64,000 nt of DNA, taken from positions 10,079,533 through 10,143,532 of the forward strand of contig OZ007507.1 in the NCBI GenBank assembly GCA_963931865.1. The letters run 5' to 3'. Origin of the DNA: Axinella damicornis. Taxonomy: Eukaryota; Porifera; Demospongiae; Axinellida; Axinellidae. Positions 12,201 to 26,000 of this stretch are shown piece after piece. Position numbers and translations under genes: made by a program. The notes under the pieces are model-generated. The model was not told the origin of the DNA. It did no database searches and worked only from the letters and a program-made list of their open reading frames with translations. Every line of letters starts with the position of its first letter. The stretch's first letter is position 1.

Positions 12201-15200
12201 AAAGGCACACGAATCACCTTCGAAAACTCCCTCTTAGTTACCATGAATGATGGCTTAGCAAGTATTAACGAACGCACCGTTTTTGAATAGTGATCTTTTA
12301 ACGACTTGAAGACAGCTACATCAAGGGGTTGTAGGACGTCGTTGGGGTGGCGGTAGACAAAAGAGGATGACTTCATTTCTCCGACATAAATCAATCAAAT
12401 CTAAATTAACGTGAGATTTGTGACCATCAATGAACAGTAGAACTGGTCGTTGTACGGCCACATGCTTAAGAAATATTTTATTCATCCATTTCAAAAATAA
12501 TTCTGAATCGATCCAACCTGAGTCACTTTTCGCATTGAGGGCATCATCTGGCCCTTCGAAACGATACTGCCCTCCTGGAAATGACTTGGAGTAGATAATC
12601 ATGGGGGGAAGAGGTAAGCCAGCTGCAGATGCAGTGCAGAGCATAGTGATGTGCTCGGATGTACCGTGTGCCTGCATGTACGTGTTTTTGCTCTTCTTAA
12701 GTGTTACAGCTTTTTCTCGCATACAATCAAGCGGCACAAACGTTTCATCACAATTGTAGATTTGCCGGGGGGGAGTTTTCAGCTTGTTTTTCTCCATTAC
12801 CTCATTCAACAGCTCAAAGTATTGCTTAACAACGTCTGGATTGAGTGCTTCAGCGCGACTTCGTTCAAGTTTGTCCGGTTTCCGAAGTGTCAGCTCAGGA
12901 TGTCGTTGTCTGAACCCATTCCACCAGTGTTCACTCGGACCTTCCTTCCCAAAGCGATCAGCTGTCCCACTTCGAACGGATATAGCCCGCCTTTGTGAGG
13001 GTTCGAGTTAGGGGAAATCCTCTCTGCGCCATGTATGCAAGATAAGACACAAGACCATCTTCCTCTTCCTCTTCCTTTGTCAGTACAGTTGACGGTCCTG
13101 GCCGTGAACCATGCTCTACTCTCTCCTTGATTCTATCATTGAGGGTCTTACGGGGAACATTGTACTTCTTAGCAGCCTCACTGATGGTCACTTTCCGGTC
13201 ACGAACTGCACTCATGGCTGCAATCATGTCGTCATTACTCCACTGCAGACGTTTCTTTCTTGACTCACTCGCTCTGGGGAAGTGGTAAAAAAAAACGCAA
13301 GGGAAGCAGCTAGCTACAATCACACGTTTCCTATAAGTGTTCAAATCATGGCTAGGCACTGCAGACCAAGTTACAGAGGCATAAACTCACGGTTTTGACA
13401 GGGTAGACATCCCTTTCAGCTGTCGCCCGGATTGTGTTGGCCCTCAATATCACAGCTTAGAGCCAAAAGGTCTGCACGCTCGAACTGTAAGCTCTACCAC
13501 TCACAAAAAGGACCGACCAACGAGGCACGTGGCTAGAACATTCAAACGCGCATGCGTAGTTTATATAACTATTCGAGTTTTTTCGCAGGGAGCGTTTGGC
13601 GATAATGTGGTTTGCCTGGACCGCGGCGATGATAGGTTAGCTTACGCTACCTGCCAAGTGGGTTGCCCATACCACAGCCCACTTCCTACTTCATCCGTCT
13701 GATTCTTCTGTAGATGAGTTGATAGCCTCGTTCCCAGGCACTCGGTAATTGGCTGAGCTCCTGGGAACGAGGATAATGAGTGGATAGTGGACGTGCAGTA
13801 CAACTGTGTTGTGCAGCTTGAAAAGCTAGGCAGCATGTATCACAGTGACCATTATTATCTCTGGTGCTGTGTTTATATGATTGCACACACAGCTCAGATC
13901 CTGATTCACCCAAATCAGACAACTGAAGTGGACGCTTACAACACTGTCATTGTTGCGTGTGTTGTCTATGGAGTTCCAAGCCCATCCATCACTTGGAACA
14001 GAGGGAACACGGAACTGACCAACGACTCATCCCAAGTCACCATCTATGAAATGCCCATCACTCACAGTGCTAGTGAGATTACCTTTATCCAGTCCATCTT
14101 AGAGCTGTGTTGGGCCGAAGAAGAAGATGCTGGAGAGTACAGCTGCTTTTCTGAGAACATGTTCGGCAACGACACGGCAACCTTCAATCTAACTGTGAAT
14201 GCACGAGGTAAACTGACATTATTAAGTCATGATTGCTACAATGCTGTCTGAGTCACTTAGCTAATATCCGCCAATACTAATCTCACATACTGATTTAGAA
14301 CTAAACTGCTCTGCGATACACATACCATGATTCTGTAATACTTGTACCATGATTCTGTAGTACATGACGTACCATGATTCTGTAGTACTGTGAGTATACA
14401 AGCATGAGTGGGCGTAGTATATATACCTGACTTACACCACACTGTGCACAGTAATAATTCAGTGTTGATACCTCTCACTCATTGTAACTCATCTGTAGAA
14501 AGACCGCAGGTGGTGATATCTCCTACGAACTTCACTGTGGATGCTGGTAGTACCACAATGCTTACCTGTGTGGGCTTTAGCGATCCAACATCACCTATTA
14601 CTTGGAGCATGGAGGGGGCTGAAGTCAACAATGGTTCTCGAATCAACATTTTTGAGGATTTGGTGGTCGTGAATGGTGTTAACTGGGTGCTGTCAATCTT
14701 GGAGATCTGCAGTGTGGACTATTTTGACCGTGGGCAGTACAGTTGCACTATAGGCAATGCAATCATGAATGCCACGGCCACATTTGAGCTTACTGTGAAC
14801 GTTGAAGGAGGTACGTTACTTGTTAGTAGCTTTAGAACAATTTGCTGCCTTCCTTTTATGAGAAATAGCAGATAACCAAACATTTATTTTCTTGCAGACC
14901 CGGCTGAAATTGTGATCCATCCAAACCAGACGACTGAAGTGACTCCACTGAGCACTGTTACGTTTGTCTGTGCGGCCTATGGGAATCCATTCCCATCCAT
15001 CACTTGGAACAAAGGCAATGCTGAACTGGCCAATGACTCCCGAATCACCATCTATGAAGACTTAGTGACGGCTAATGGAGTGACATTCTCACAGTCCATC
15101 CTAGTGCTCTGCAGTGCCGAGGAGTCAGATACTGGAAATTACAGCTGCTTTGCTGAGAACATCATTGGCAATGACAATGCAAACTTTGTGTTCATTGCGG

Positions 15201-16972
15201 CTACAGAAGGTACGTAATTGCCCTACCATGTAGGGAGCAATTCACTTTGAGGGGGCTGTCCCACTTGAGCCTTATCATTTGGTATTGCAGGTGACGGTCA
15301 GACCATAGCTGAACCTTGAATGGCAGTGGTATCTCTAGCTAGGTACCTACACAGCCGAACATGAGTAGCTATGCACTACAGGAATAAAGGAATTGTACCT
15401 GAGCCATCAGACGTTGCTTTAGATTCTGAAGACCTCTACAAGTAACCCCCCATGCGTACAATTACTATAGGGTACAGACATAGTACGGAGAGGCTTTTCA
15501 ATATCGTTAGAAAAGGAGGGTGAGTGTGTAGTTGCAAAGGTGGCTGGATGCTCAAGCCTGAACAAGGAATTGATGAGCACAGATTGTCCCAAGTCATGAC
15601 TACTCACTTATCCCATCCCTTACCTTGCATAAGTTATTATGTAATGATTGTATTCCACTGACTCAGTAGTTTACATTCTATTGGCCGTCCTCCATGTATA
15701 CTGTGTAAACTGGAGCTGAATTTTACTATGACTTCAACTGTGTGGTAGTGGAGCAGAGTATTTGTGGTATGTTAATATGCATCTAATTGCAAACCACTGG
15801 TGACTTCCATCATGTGAACTGTGGATGCCAAGGTTGTGGCATCCATGTCTTCTGGTATCTATAACAAGATTTTACTCCTAGCTCTACAGAAGTAAAGCTG
15901 CTTTTTATGCTGCCTTGGTATTGCCGAGCCATTCCTTAGATACCTGACTAGAAGGTACCGGTATTGTGAGAATCAACATTCAAGGACTCCAAGATAAGCT
16001 GCCTGTAGTACTGACAGTTCCAAGGCGAGATACACAACCTACATAAGCACACCAACAAAAATGGATTGTAACTATAGTAACCACGAAATTGTCTGCTTAC
16101 TCCTTTCGAAAGTATGCATGGCATTCCGATGGTTATGTATTTACGAATCTAAAGCATTTCTATTAGGACTGTGATATAACAGCACTGTTAACATGTGGAC
16201 TCCTACTTTCTCCGGGCATGACTCATTGTTTATAATATAACCCTTTAAGCCCCATTGACGTCTATAGACGTCATTTAGACCCTATGCACTTTTAGGGCTT
16301 CTCGTCAGTCCAAAAAGAGACCAAAAATGCGAATGCTGTGGGAGAGGAGTACCTACGAAAGTGGTGTGCGCTGAATGCATGAAAAATGTGTGGGAAGAAT
16401 TCGGTGGTTAAAGGGTTAACTGATTGGCGGATACTATTAAGTTTGAGTCCAGCTTAGCCTACTCTGGTTCTGGACAACAGATTTTACTGTTCAGTTGTTT
16501 TTTTGTTATTTTTTGCAGCCCTTATGCCAATGTCACCAGTTCTTCACACACTGAGCGGTGGAATGACAAAGTACTACCAGTTAGCATTTCCCAGTGGTGG
16601 AGTGACCATCACACTTGATGTAATCCAGGGTGCCGTGATACTGTACGCCTCAGATAATACTTCAAATACCAACGCTCAAAATTATGACTGGAAAGTCACA
16701 GCCAATGCATCCAGTGGATTCATAGAGATATTCCTGGATCCCACAACACTCAGCAGGCCAGCTCATTCTCAACTCTTCCTGGCAATAGTGGGAGGGCAGA
16801 GCACGAACACCTACATCATCAACAACGCTGTGGGAGACATCACAACCAGAGGTACAATCTACTTTATAATTCTTGACTAGGTATAGATAATGCCATTCAG
16901 CTACATGATCACTTACCACTGTCATGGATATATACCCAAAATGGAAATGTATTCTGATAGTTGTAGGTTAAC

Positions 16973-17013
<41 letters not shown>

Positions 17014-20000
17014 AAGGTTTTGTTTCAGACCTAGGAAGGAAGCTATTTGCTTGAAGAGTAAAGCTATGAGCTTATTATGTTTACACCAGAGGTGTGTAGT
17101 AGTCTACATACAATATATACCATATGTCTTCTATGATTCGGCAGGATTTTATTAATTATTCATAAGCTTTGATGAAATAAGAAAAATCGTACGAAGAAGC
17201 AAAAGTGCTGTATCAACAATCTTCCTTTCCTTGCAGTTCCTGTTGCACCCTCCGACCTTCAAGTCACTCAGGCAGATGCCACATCAGCCACTATTGTGTG
17301 GACAGCCCCGCCCCCCAATGTCAACAGTCCACTGAGTCCTATTGTCTCCTACCTGCTTGTTCTAAGTGAACAACAGTTCAACTTGTCTGCGGTACTAATA
17401 AATGTGACTATGAATGCTCACACATTCACCGGCCTGCAGGAGTATAATACATACATGAGCATCGTTGCTGCTGCAAATTCAATTGGACAAGGACCATTTA
17501 GCTCTCCGATAACATTCAACACATCTCAGACAGGTATGTTGTTAGTTTTACAACTTTTCTAACTGATCTGCATCAGAGGGTCATTTGTCTCTTCTAGCGC
17601 CAAGTTCACCACCACAAGGATTTTCCGGATTCAATCAGAGCTCTACAGCCATCTTCCTGTACTGGTCTCCACCCCCTGCTATTGACATCAATGGTGCCTT
17701 CCAGTATTATACAGTTGAAGTAGATGAGGTGTGGACTGGACGTACCTTACCCTTTCAATCCACCAGCACTGACATCAGTGTCAGAGCACTGCATCCATAC
17801 TATGTCTACCAGTGCCGAGTGGCTGCCTTCACAGTAGCACTGGGACCATTCACTTCCAATCTGCAAATTATCACTGGAGAAGATGGTTAGTATGATTTGT
17901 ACAACAACATCATGCAAGCAGCAGCTATAATCCACCATCCTCCTGCATGTCCTCTTCCTTTGCAGTCCCCACTGCTCCTCCGGCCAACCTTACAGTGACT
18001 GGTGTAACATCACGGACCGCAACCCTGTCATGGGACCCACCACCATACGAGGATCAGAATGGCATCATACAGCAATATGTGCTCACTGTGAACCGCAGCG
18101 ATACCAGCTTCTTCATTGAGCTGAATGCTGCCTCAACTCAACTGACAGTAGGAAATCTCTTCCCCTTCCGCATTTACCTCTTTACGGTTGCAGCTGAAAC
18201 CATAGAATTGGGCCCCTTTACTAGCGAAGTACAAATTCAGTTGCCAGAGAATGGTAAGTCTTAATGCGATATTTAGCTACACACCTTTACACGCTTCACA
18301 CAACTACTCTTCAACTTCACAGAACCTGACGCTCCCCCTCAAAATCTGACGGGAATTGCCATCAACTCTATCAGCCTCTCTCTCAGTTGGGAGCCTCCAC
18401 CTTCTGAGCAAAAGAATGGAGTGATTAGACAATACCTTGTCAACCTTACAGAAACTGAAACTGGAAATGAAATCAGGCTTTCCACAACAGATACAACCAT
18501 CACAGTCACAGGGCTGCATCCATTCTACTACTATGAGTGCAGTGTCTCTGCTGTTACAATTGGACCCGGACCATTCTCCTCACCAATCATAATTCAAACA
18601 GCACCATCGGGTATGTAGAGCACAGAAATGTTACAGATTAGTTATTTCAGTTGTGACAACTAATTGTAATAATGTAACACATCCACACTGAGTCAATTAT
18701 AGGATCTTTGTGTTTATGCGCACAACTAATGAGCATAGTGCATGTGCCTAAACATGATCAAGGCCCTCTAGTTTGATAATATAATAAATTGTGTGTTATT
18801 GCCTACATGCATTGTCTGTACCATAGTTCCAAGTGGTCCTCCTCAAAATTTCCAAGGCAGTGCAGTGTCATCTCGATCCGTCTCCCTCACTTGGGACCCT
18901 CCACACTTTGAAGACTGGAATGGAGTGATCACTGGGTATACAATCAATATCACATCACTGGAGACTATGGAGTCTTTCGAACTGCTTTCAGCTTCAAACA
19001 ATCTTACTGCTGATTTACTGACACCATTCAGTACATACAGTTTCAAGATTGCAGGACAGACTGTTATTGGTGTGGGAATTTTCAGTACTGCAATTACTGT
19101 CATGACACCTGAAGATGGTAAGAAGGCATACATGGATTTTTTTTCATCTCATGTAGCTATAAATTATGTCATGATACTCAGGGTCAATATTGTTGTTATT
19201 TTCTCATCATACAATGCAGTTCCATCTGAGCCTCAGAATTCTAATGTTCTGAGCATTGACAACTCACCAACAGATCTGCTGGTTACCTGGGACCCTCCCG
19301 CTGAACATAATGGCATATTGATCTCTTACACTGTGTACTGTATGCTGACCAACTCAACTCAAACACTCTCCGACATTGGAACTGCATCCTATCCTGAATA
19401 TAAACGAGTTCCTGGGAATGAAACTGAGACGGTTTTTGCTAACCGTACACCATATTCTCTTTATGGCTGTCTAGTGACTGCAAACACATCAGCTGGTGAA
19501 GGCAACTCAAGTTCCATCAAGTTTAACATCACTGATGAATCAGGTCAGTGTTGTACAGCTGTTATAGGGTACAGGTGTACTGATGAATCAGGTCAGTGTT
19601 GTACAGCTGTTACAGGGTACTTGTGTACTGATGAATCAGGTCAGTGTTGTACAGCTGTTATAGGGTACAGGTGTACTGATGAATCAGGTCAGTGTTGTAC
19701 AGCTGTTATAGGGTACAGGTGTACTGATGAATCAGGTCAGTGTTGTACAGCTGTTACAGGGTACTTGTGTACTGATGAATCAGGTCAGTGTTGTACAGCT
19801 GTTACAGGGTACTTGTGTACTGATGAATCAGGTCAGTGTTGTACAGCTGTTATAGGGTACAGGTGTACTGATGAATCAGGTCAGTGTTGTACAGCTGTTA
19901 CAGGGTACTTGTGTACTGATGAATCAGGTCAGTGTTGTACAGCTGTTATAGGGTACAGGTGTACTGATGAATCAGGTCAGTGTTGTACAGCTGTTATAGG

Positions 20001-23000
20001 GTGCTTGTGTACGTATTAGAGCATACAATGATCATCATCGAATGGTCCTACCCCACAGTCCCGGCCAACCCACCAGCAGGCTTCACTGCAGCTGCCAACA
20101 ATTCAACTGCCATTCAGCTAACATGGTCTGATCCGCCCACTCCCTATGGAATAATTGTTTCCTACAACATATCGTACAACTTATCTGAAGTACCAGTGTC
20201 AGTGCTGGTTGATGCTGAAGATGGAAACAGCTACCTGGTGACAGGATTGAACGAGCACACAGTGTACTCATTTGAGATCTTTGCCTCCACTAGAGTTGGC
20301 CCAGGACCCTCAGCAAGAGCAACCATCAGGACGCCTGATACAAGTAACTACAGCTGTAGTCATGCAGCTAGACTTCAAATTTTGATTGCAGAGTTTAAGG
20401 AGGTCATTATGAATATGCTGTCATATTTCTCCTCGAGCTTGTAGCAAACTGAAAACCTGCAGCAGTTAAAATTACAACAGTACATGTATCAAAGTGTACT
20501 CCTGGTGAAAATGACCAATTTGCTAATTCATTAATCTCTACACACCTCGAATAATTATTCATCTGTTGCTAACAATTAAAGAAGGTACTGGAATGTAAGT
20601 ATTTTGAATTGGGTGTTCTTCTCAATTTCCTAGCTGCAGATGCTCCACCTCAGAATTTCCAAAGCTTGGTTACAGGCAGCAGGACAGCAGTTTTTACCTG
20701 GGATCCTCCTCCATTCGAAGACCAGAATGGCATCATCACGTACTACCTGCTTCACATTACTCAGGACCAGTTCAATATCAGTGATATGGTCATCAACACC
20801 ACGTCAGCTGCTAATAGCTACACTGTTACTAGCCTCGAGGAGTACAACGACTATACATGCAGAGTGGCAGCTGCTACCAGGATTGGTCCTGGACCATACA
20901 GTGCTCCGATTGATTTCAGTACACCAGAGGATGGTATGTAATTAGTGAAACAAAGAATTCACGATTCTTATGCTGGAGAATAGCACTACATAATGCTTCT
21001 CTATGAGCTTCTTCCCGTTACTAGATAAGAAATGCCTCCACTGCACACACTACCACACAAACCCACAGCTCCATCAGCTCCTCCCCAGTCTCTGTCGGGG
21101 GTCTCTCAGGGTTCCAGGTCAATATTTCTGACATGGTCCCCTCCTCCTCCCATCCACATCAATGGAGTCATAGAAAAATATGTGGTGAAAGTAACAGAAC
21201 GAGAGACAGGACAGGTGTTTACATTCTTTGCCTTTGATGAGGAGGGTATCCGAGTGGGCTCCCTCCATCCCCACTACCACTATGACTGCAGAGTTGCTGC
21301 TGTCACTGTTGCAGAGGGAAACCTCAGCAGTGTATTAACTGTACAGACCGAGGAAGAGTGTAAGATAGCGTACATTCACTTCTTCACAACCTCTCATCTT
21401 TACTCTGGCAATGCTTATGTTCTGCAGCTCCTTTGTCCCCTCCCTCACCACCAGTTGTCATTGGTATAACACACGAGTCTCTCAGTCTCAACTGGCAGGC
21501 TCCACCCATTGCAGAAACACATGGAGTCATCCGGAACTATGCAATAGCAGTCCATGAAATTGAAACTGGCAGAAACTTTACAGCAAATTCCAATGTGACA
21601 CAAGTCACATTGTCCAACCTTCACCCATTTTACACATACAACTGCTCAATTGCAGCAGAAACGGTTGGAACTGGTCCTTTCAGTGAGCACATTACGGTGC
21701 AGCTTCCAGAAGCAGGTTAGCTCACTGCTCTACATGTAGCATGTATTCGTGTGTGTGGCTAATCAATCCACAACAGTTTGAGGTGTAAGATTTGGATCAC
21801 ATAAAATCTTTCGTGGAAAATCATCTCAATGTCTTTCATATTTGCAGCACCTGCATCTCCTCCCACCAACATCACTGGACGTGCTGTTAACTCCACAACT
21901 ATTGCCCTCTCCTGGAGCCCACCACCACCTGGGGATCACAATGGAGTCATCAGGAACTATACCATCAGTGTCACTGAGCAGGACACAGGGAGGCAGTTCA
22001 GTCGTACTTCTGTGAATACTGTGGAGAGTTTCCATGCTCTCCATCCATTCTACATCTACCTAGTTACAATTACTGCCACAACAGTGGCCCCCGGACCTCC
22101 ATCAACTCCAGTTGCAGTACAGACCGAGGAAGAAAGTAAGTAGTTATATATTGTGTACTGAACCTTCACAAGTTTGTTATTATTGCAAACACCTTCTTTC
22201 ATCCAGCTCCACGTGGTGCTCCGGGTAATGTCACTGTTGTGGAAATTGCTTCCCATTCTATCTCTTTAACGTGGACTCCACCTACTGCGGAGAGCCAAAA
22301 TGGCATTATTACAGGGTACCTCATCAACCTGACAGTTTTAGAGACTGGAGAAACATTTCAGCGTTTCTCAAATTCATCCAGCACAAGAGTTGATCTTACA
22401 CCACATACACATTATACATTCATCCTTGCTGCTGAAAACAATGCTGGGACGGGACCATACACCCCAGTTTTCACAGTGCAGACTGCAGAAGCAGGTATTG
22501 TGATCTGACTATTCAAACATGTTCACAGAAAGTAAAAGTAATGAGCATAACACCCTGTTCCATTCCAGCTCCCAGCAGTCCTCCCCAGAACCTCACCGCC
22601 ACTGTCCTGGGGCCAACCTCCATCCTTCTGGCTTGGTCTCAACCACCTCTGCATGAACAGAATGGCATGATCAGGGAGTACAGAATCAACCTGACTGAAG
22701 TGGAGACAGGGAGGGAACTCAGCTATTCCACAGCTGCCACTTCCTACACTGTACCTCTCTTGCATCCGTACTACACATATGAGTGCCTTGTCTCAGCATA
22801 CACTGTTGCTACTGGGCCGTATGCAGAAGTCATTGTGATGACACCTGAAGAAAGTGAGTTAACAGATTGCAAAATGCACTGAAATAATATCATGTAAAAA
22901 ATATTCTCTTTTCTCAGGTCCAAACGGATCTCCCCAGAACTTTACAGCCATTGAAATATCATCTCGGTCTGCTACACTCAGCTGGAGTCCTCCTCTACCC

Positions 23001-26000
23001 GAAAATCAAAATGGCAATATCACCGGTTACATCATCAACGCAAGTATTGTAGGATCTGGGGAGATGTTCCAGCTCGTATCAGAATCAACCGTTTTGGAAA
23101 TCGATACCCTGATTCCGCACACTACATACAACATCTTGATTGCAGCTAGCACAAGTGTAGGCAGCGGTCCATTTAGCACAGAGTTTGTCCTTCGCACTCC
23201 TGAAGATAGTGAGTGGCATGGTTGTAGTCAGTCATTAGCCATTGGCTATAATTATAATTCATTTCTCGGTTTCAGTACCCACAAGCCCTCCCTTGAGTCC
23301 TAGTGGAGTTGCAGCAAGCTCTAGATCTCTTTCGCTCTCATGGAGTCCACCACCTCGCGAGCACCAGAATGGAATTCTCAGGCACTACATTGTCAACATC
23401 ACTGAATTGGAGACATACAGAGTCTTTCGGCATATGGCGCAGACAACTTCTTTAACGGTGCCAATGTTGCATCCGTACTACACCTATCAGTGGAGAGTCT
23501 CTGCCTACACAGTTGGAGAGGGACCATACACTAATGTGTCTACAGTGACAACCCCTGAAGACAGTAAGTAGCACTCCTGCCATATAATTTTAATGTTTTT
23601 GAGCTCTTGGCTCTATGCGCTTTTATACATTTGAATTCAATCACTTTCAGCCCCCAGTGCTGCTCCGCAGAACTTGATTGCTCATCTGAATGCCACAAGT
23701 CACGACAGCTTCTTCCTCTCCTGGGACCCACTTCCTCCTGAGGACCAGAACGGAATCATCCTTGGTTATGTCATCAATATCACTGATATTAATAATGGGG
23801 ACGTGGAGAAATTCTCATCTGACTCAAACAACTTCACTGTTGAATCTCTGAGGCCTTACACAACCTATGCCTGCATAGTTGCTGCTTACAATAGTGCTGG
23901 AACAGGACTATTCAGCACTGAAATCTCTGTACTGACTCTGGAAACAGGTGAGTATGCACGTGTATATGCATGTATGTGTGTGTGTGCGTTAATCTCCGTC
24001 TTAACCTCCAGGTCCCAGTGCTAATGCCACCAATACTACTGGAGTAGCACTGAATTCAACTCACATTTACCTGAGCTGGGACCATCCTCCTGAGGAGTTC
24101 CACCATGGAGTGATTCGCCAGTACCTGATCAATGTCACTGAGCAGGAGACAGGGAGAGTTTTCCAACACACATCACAGCAAACGGAGATCACCATTGGGC
24201 CACTCCACCCGTACTACACCTATCACTGTGCCATTGCTGCAGTGACGGTTGCTGAAGGGCCTTTCATCACTATCACTGTCAGAACGGAGGAGGACGGTAT
24301 GTAAACATTTTAGTTTGAAAACTAAGAATTCATTAATTCTCTCATCCACTGCAGTTCCGTCTAATTCTCCCACCAACTTTGAAGTGAGAGCAGAAACCTC
24401 AAGATCCCTTGTTCTCTATTGGGACCCTCCCCTTCCACAGTACCGAAATGGCATTGTTCGCATGTACATTGTCTCTATCGCACTAAACAACGGTACCCAA
24501 ATAGCCGCTATCTCAACCGCAGCAAGTCCTCTTTCAGTTACAACGCAAATCACACCATACACAATATACATATGCACTGTTGCTGCTGAGACCATTGCTG
24601 TTGGACCTACCACTGAAAATTTTGAAATTCAAACACTAGAAGACGGTAAGCTTACTATAGAATGTATAGACAGAACGGGACAGTTTTATTGATTTGCTTC
24701 ACTATTATTCATGTGCAGTTCCAGAAACAGCTCCGCTGCAGTTCAGAATTGAAGCAACCGGCTCTCGGACACTTGTTCTTAACTGGGAACCACCCAACCC
24801 TGAGGACAGAAATGGCATCATTAGGCAGTATACTGTCAACATCACAGAATTGGAAACAGGAACATTAACTCAACGGGTCACAAACAACACCTCCATCACA
24901 GCATTCCCTCAACATCCATACTATACCTACAGTTGTGTTGTGGCAGCTGAAACCAGTGTAGGTCTGGGGCCGTACACATCTCCTACATCAGTTCAAATGC
25001 CTGAAGATGGTAAGCCTATAAAACGTGGTTCAATGTTCAAGACCATAGACATCCTCTGTTACTTAATCCAGCTACACCATCCTTTCGGGATAACGTTCAC
25101 AGTAGAGCTGCTCATGCATTCCAATTTAATTTAGATTGCCTTTTGCCCATACTAACGCATACCATTTTCTTATTTTCCTCACACAATGTCAGTTTGGAAT
25201 TTTTTGGATAACGAATGCGTTACCTCCAGTACCTATACCGTATTTCCGCGATCAAACGCCGCACTCGATTAGTGGCCGCCCTCGAATAATAGCCGCACCT
25301 CCAGAAGGGCTGGACGAAATAAACGCCGCCCTCGATTAGTAGCCGCGGCTAGTATTCGAACGATAGGCGATCGATCGATGCGCTTTGTCTAGCCCTCCTG
25401 GACCGTGACTATTTGGCTGTGAACGTGAAGAGAGGAGAACTGAGAGCTGTCTAAGACTCTAAGCGTTTGGCGTTATCTGTGGTCGAGGCACGAGGGGGCG
25501 ATCGACGTGTGACCGGCGAAATCTTTCGTGACAGTTATGGCTTTGGCGTTTCCTACTGCTTTGTCGGGATGATTATGACAGTACCACACGGCCCAGGGCT
25601 GAAACAAAAGTTCTTCTTTGTTCATACACGGTGCTCCAATCCGTTTCCTCGCTTCCGTGTTTATGCTGAGTTTAATAAACGCCGCCTTCGATTAGTGGCC
25701 GCCCTCGAATAGTAGCCGCAGTAAATCGCGTGATGAAATAAATAGTAGCCGCGGCGTTTGATCGCGGAAATACGGTAGTTCATTTATGAATCATCTTACA
25801 AGTTATTTTCTTGCATTTGATCATGTTGTTGGGTGTACAATAGTACCTACTCGTTGCATTGCATAAAGTATAGTCTATAGACAAAAAAAAAAGGAAAATT
25901 CCAATCGGACTAACCAGAAACGGTGCATGCACTCTGTTCTCTCTGTGTAGCTCCATCCAGTGCACCAGTTGCTGTTACAGCAAGTATGGTTAACTCATCT

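Noticed and set aside
19531..20010. CRISPR-like array
   Set aside because: The 48-bp units are contiguous without unique spacers; they form a minisatellite in an animal gene.
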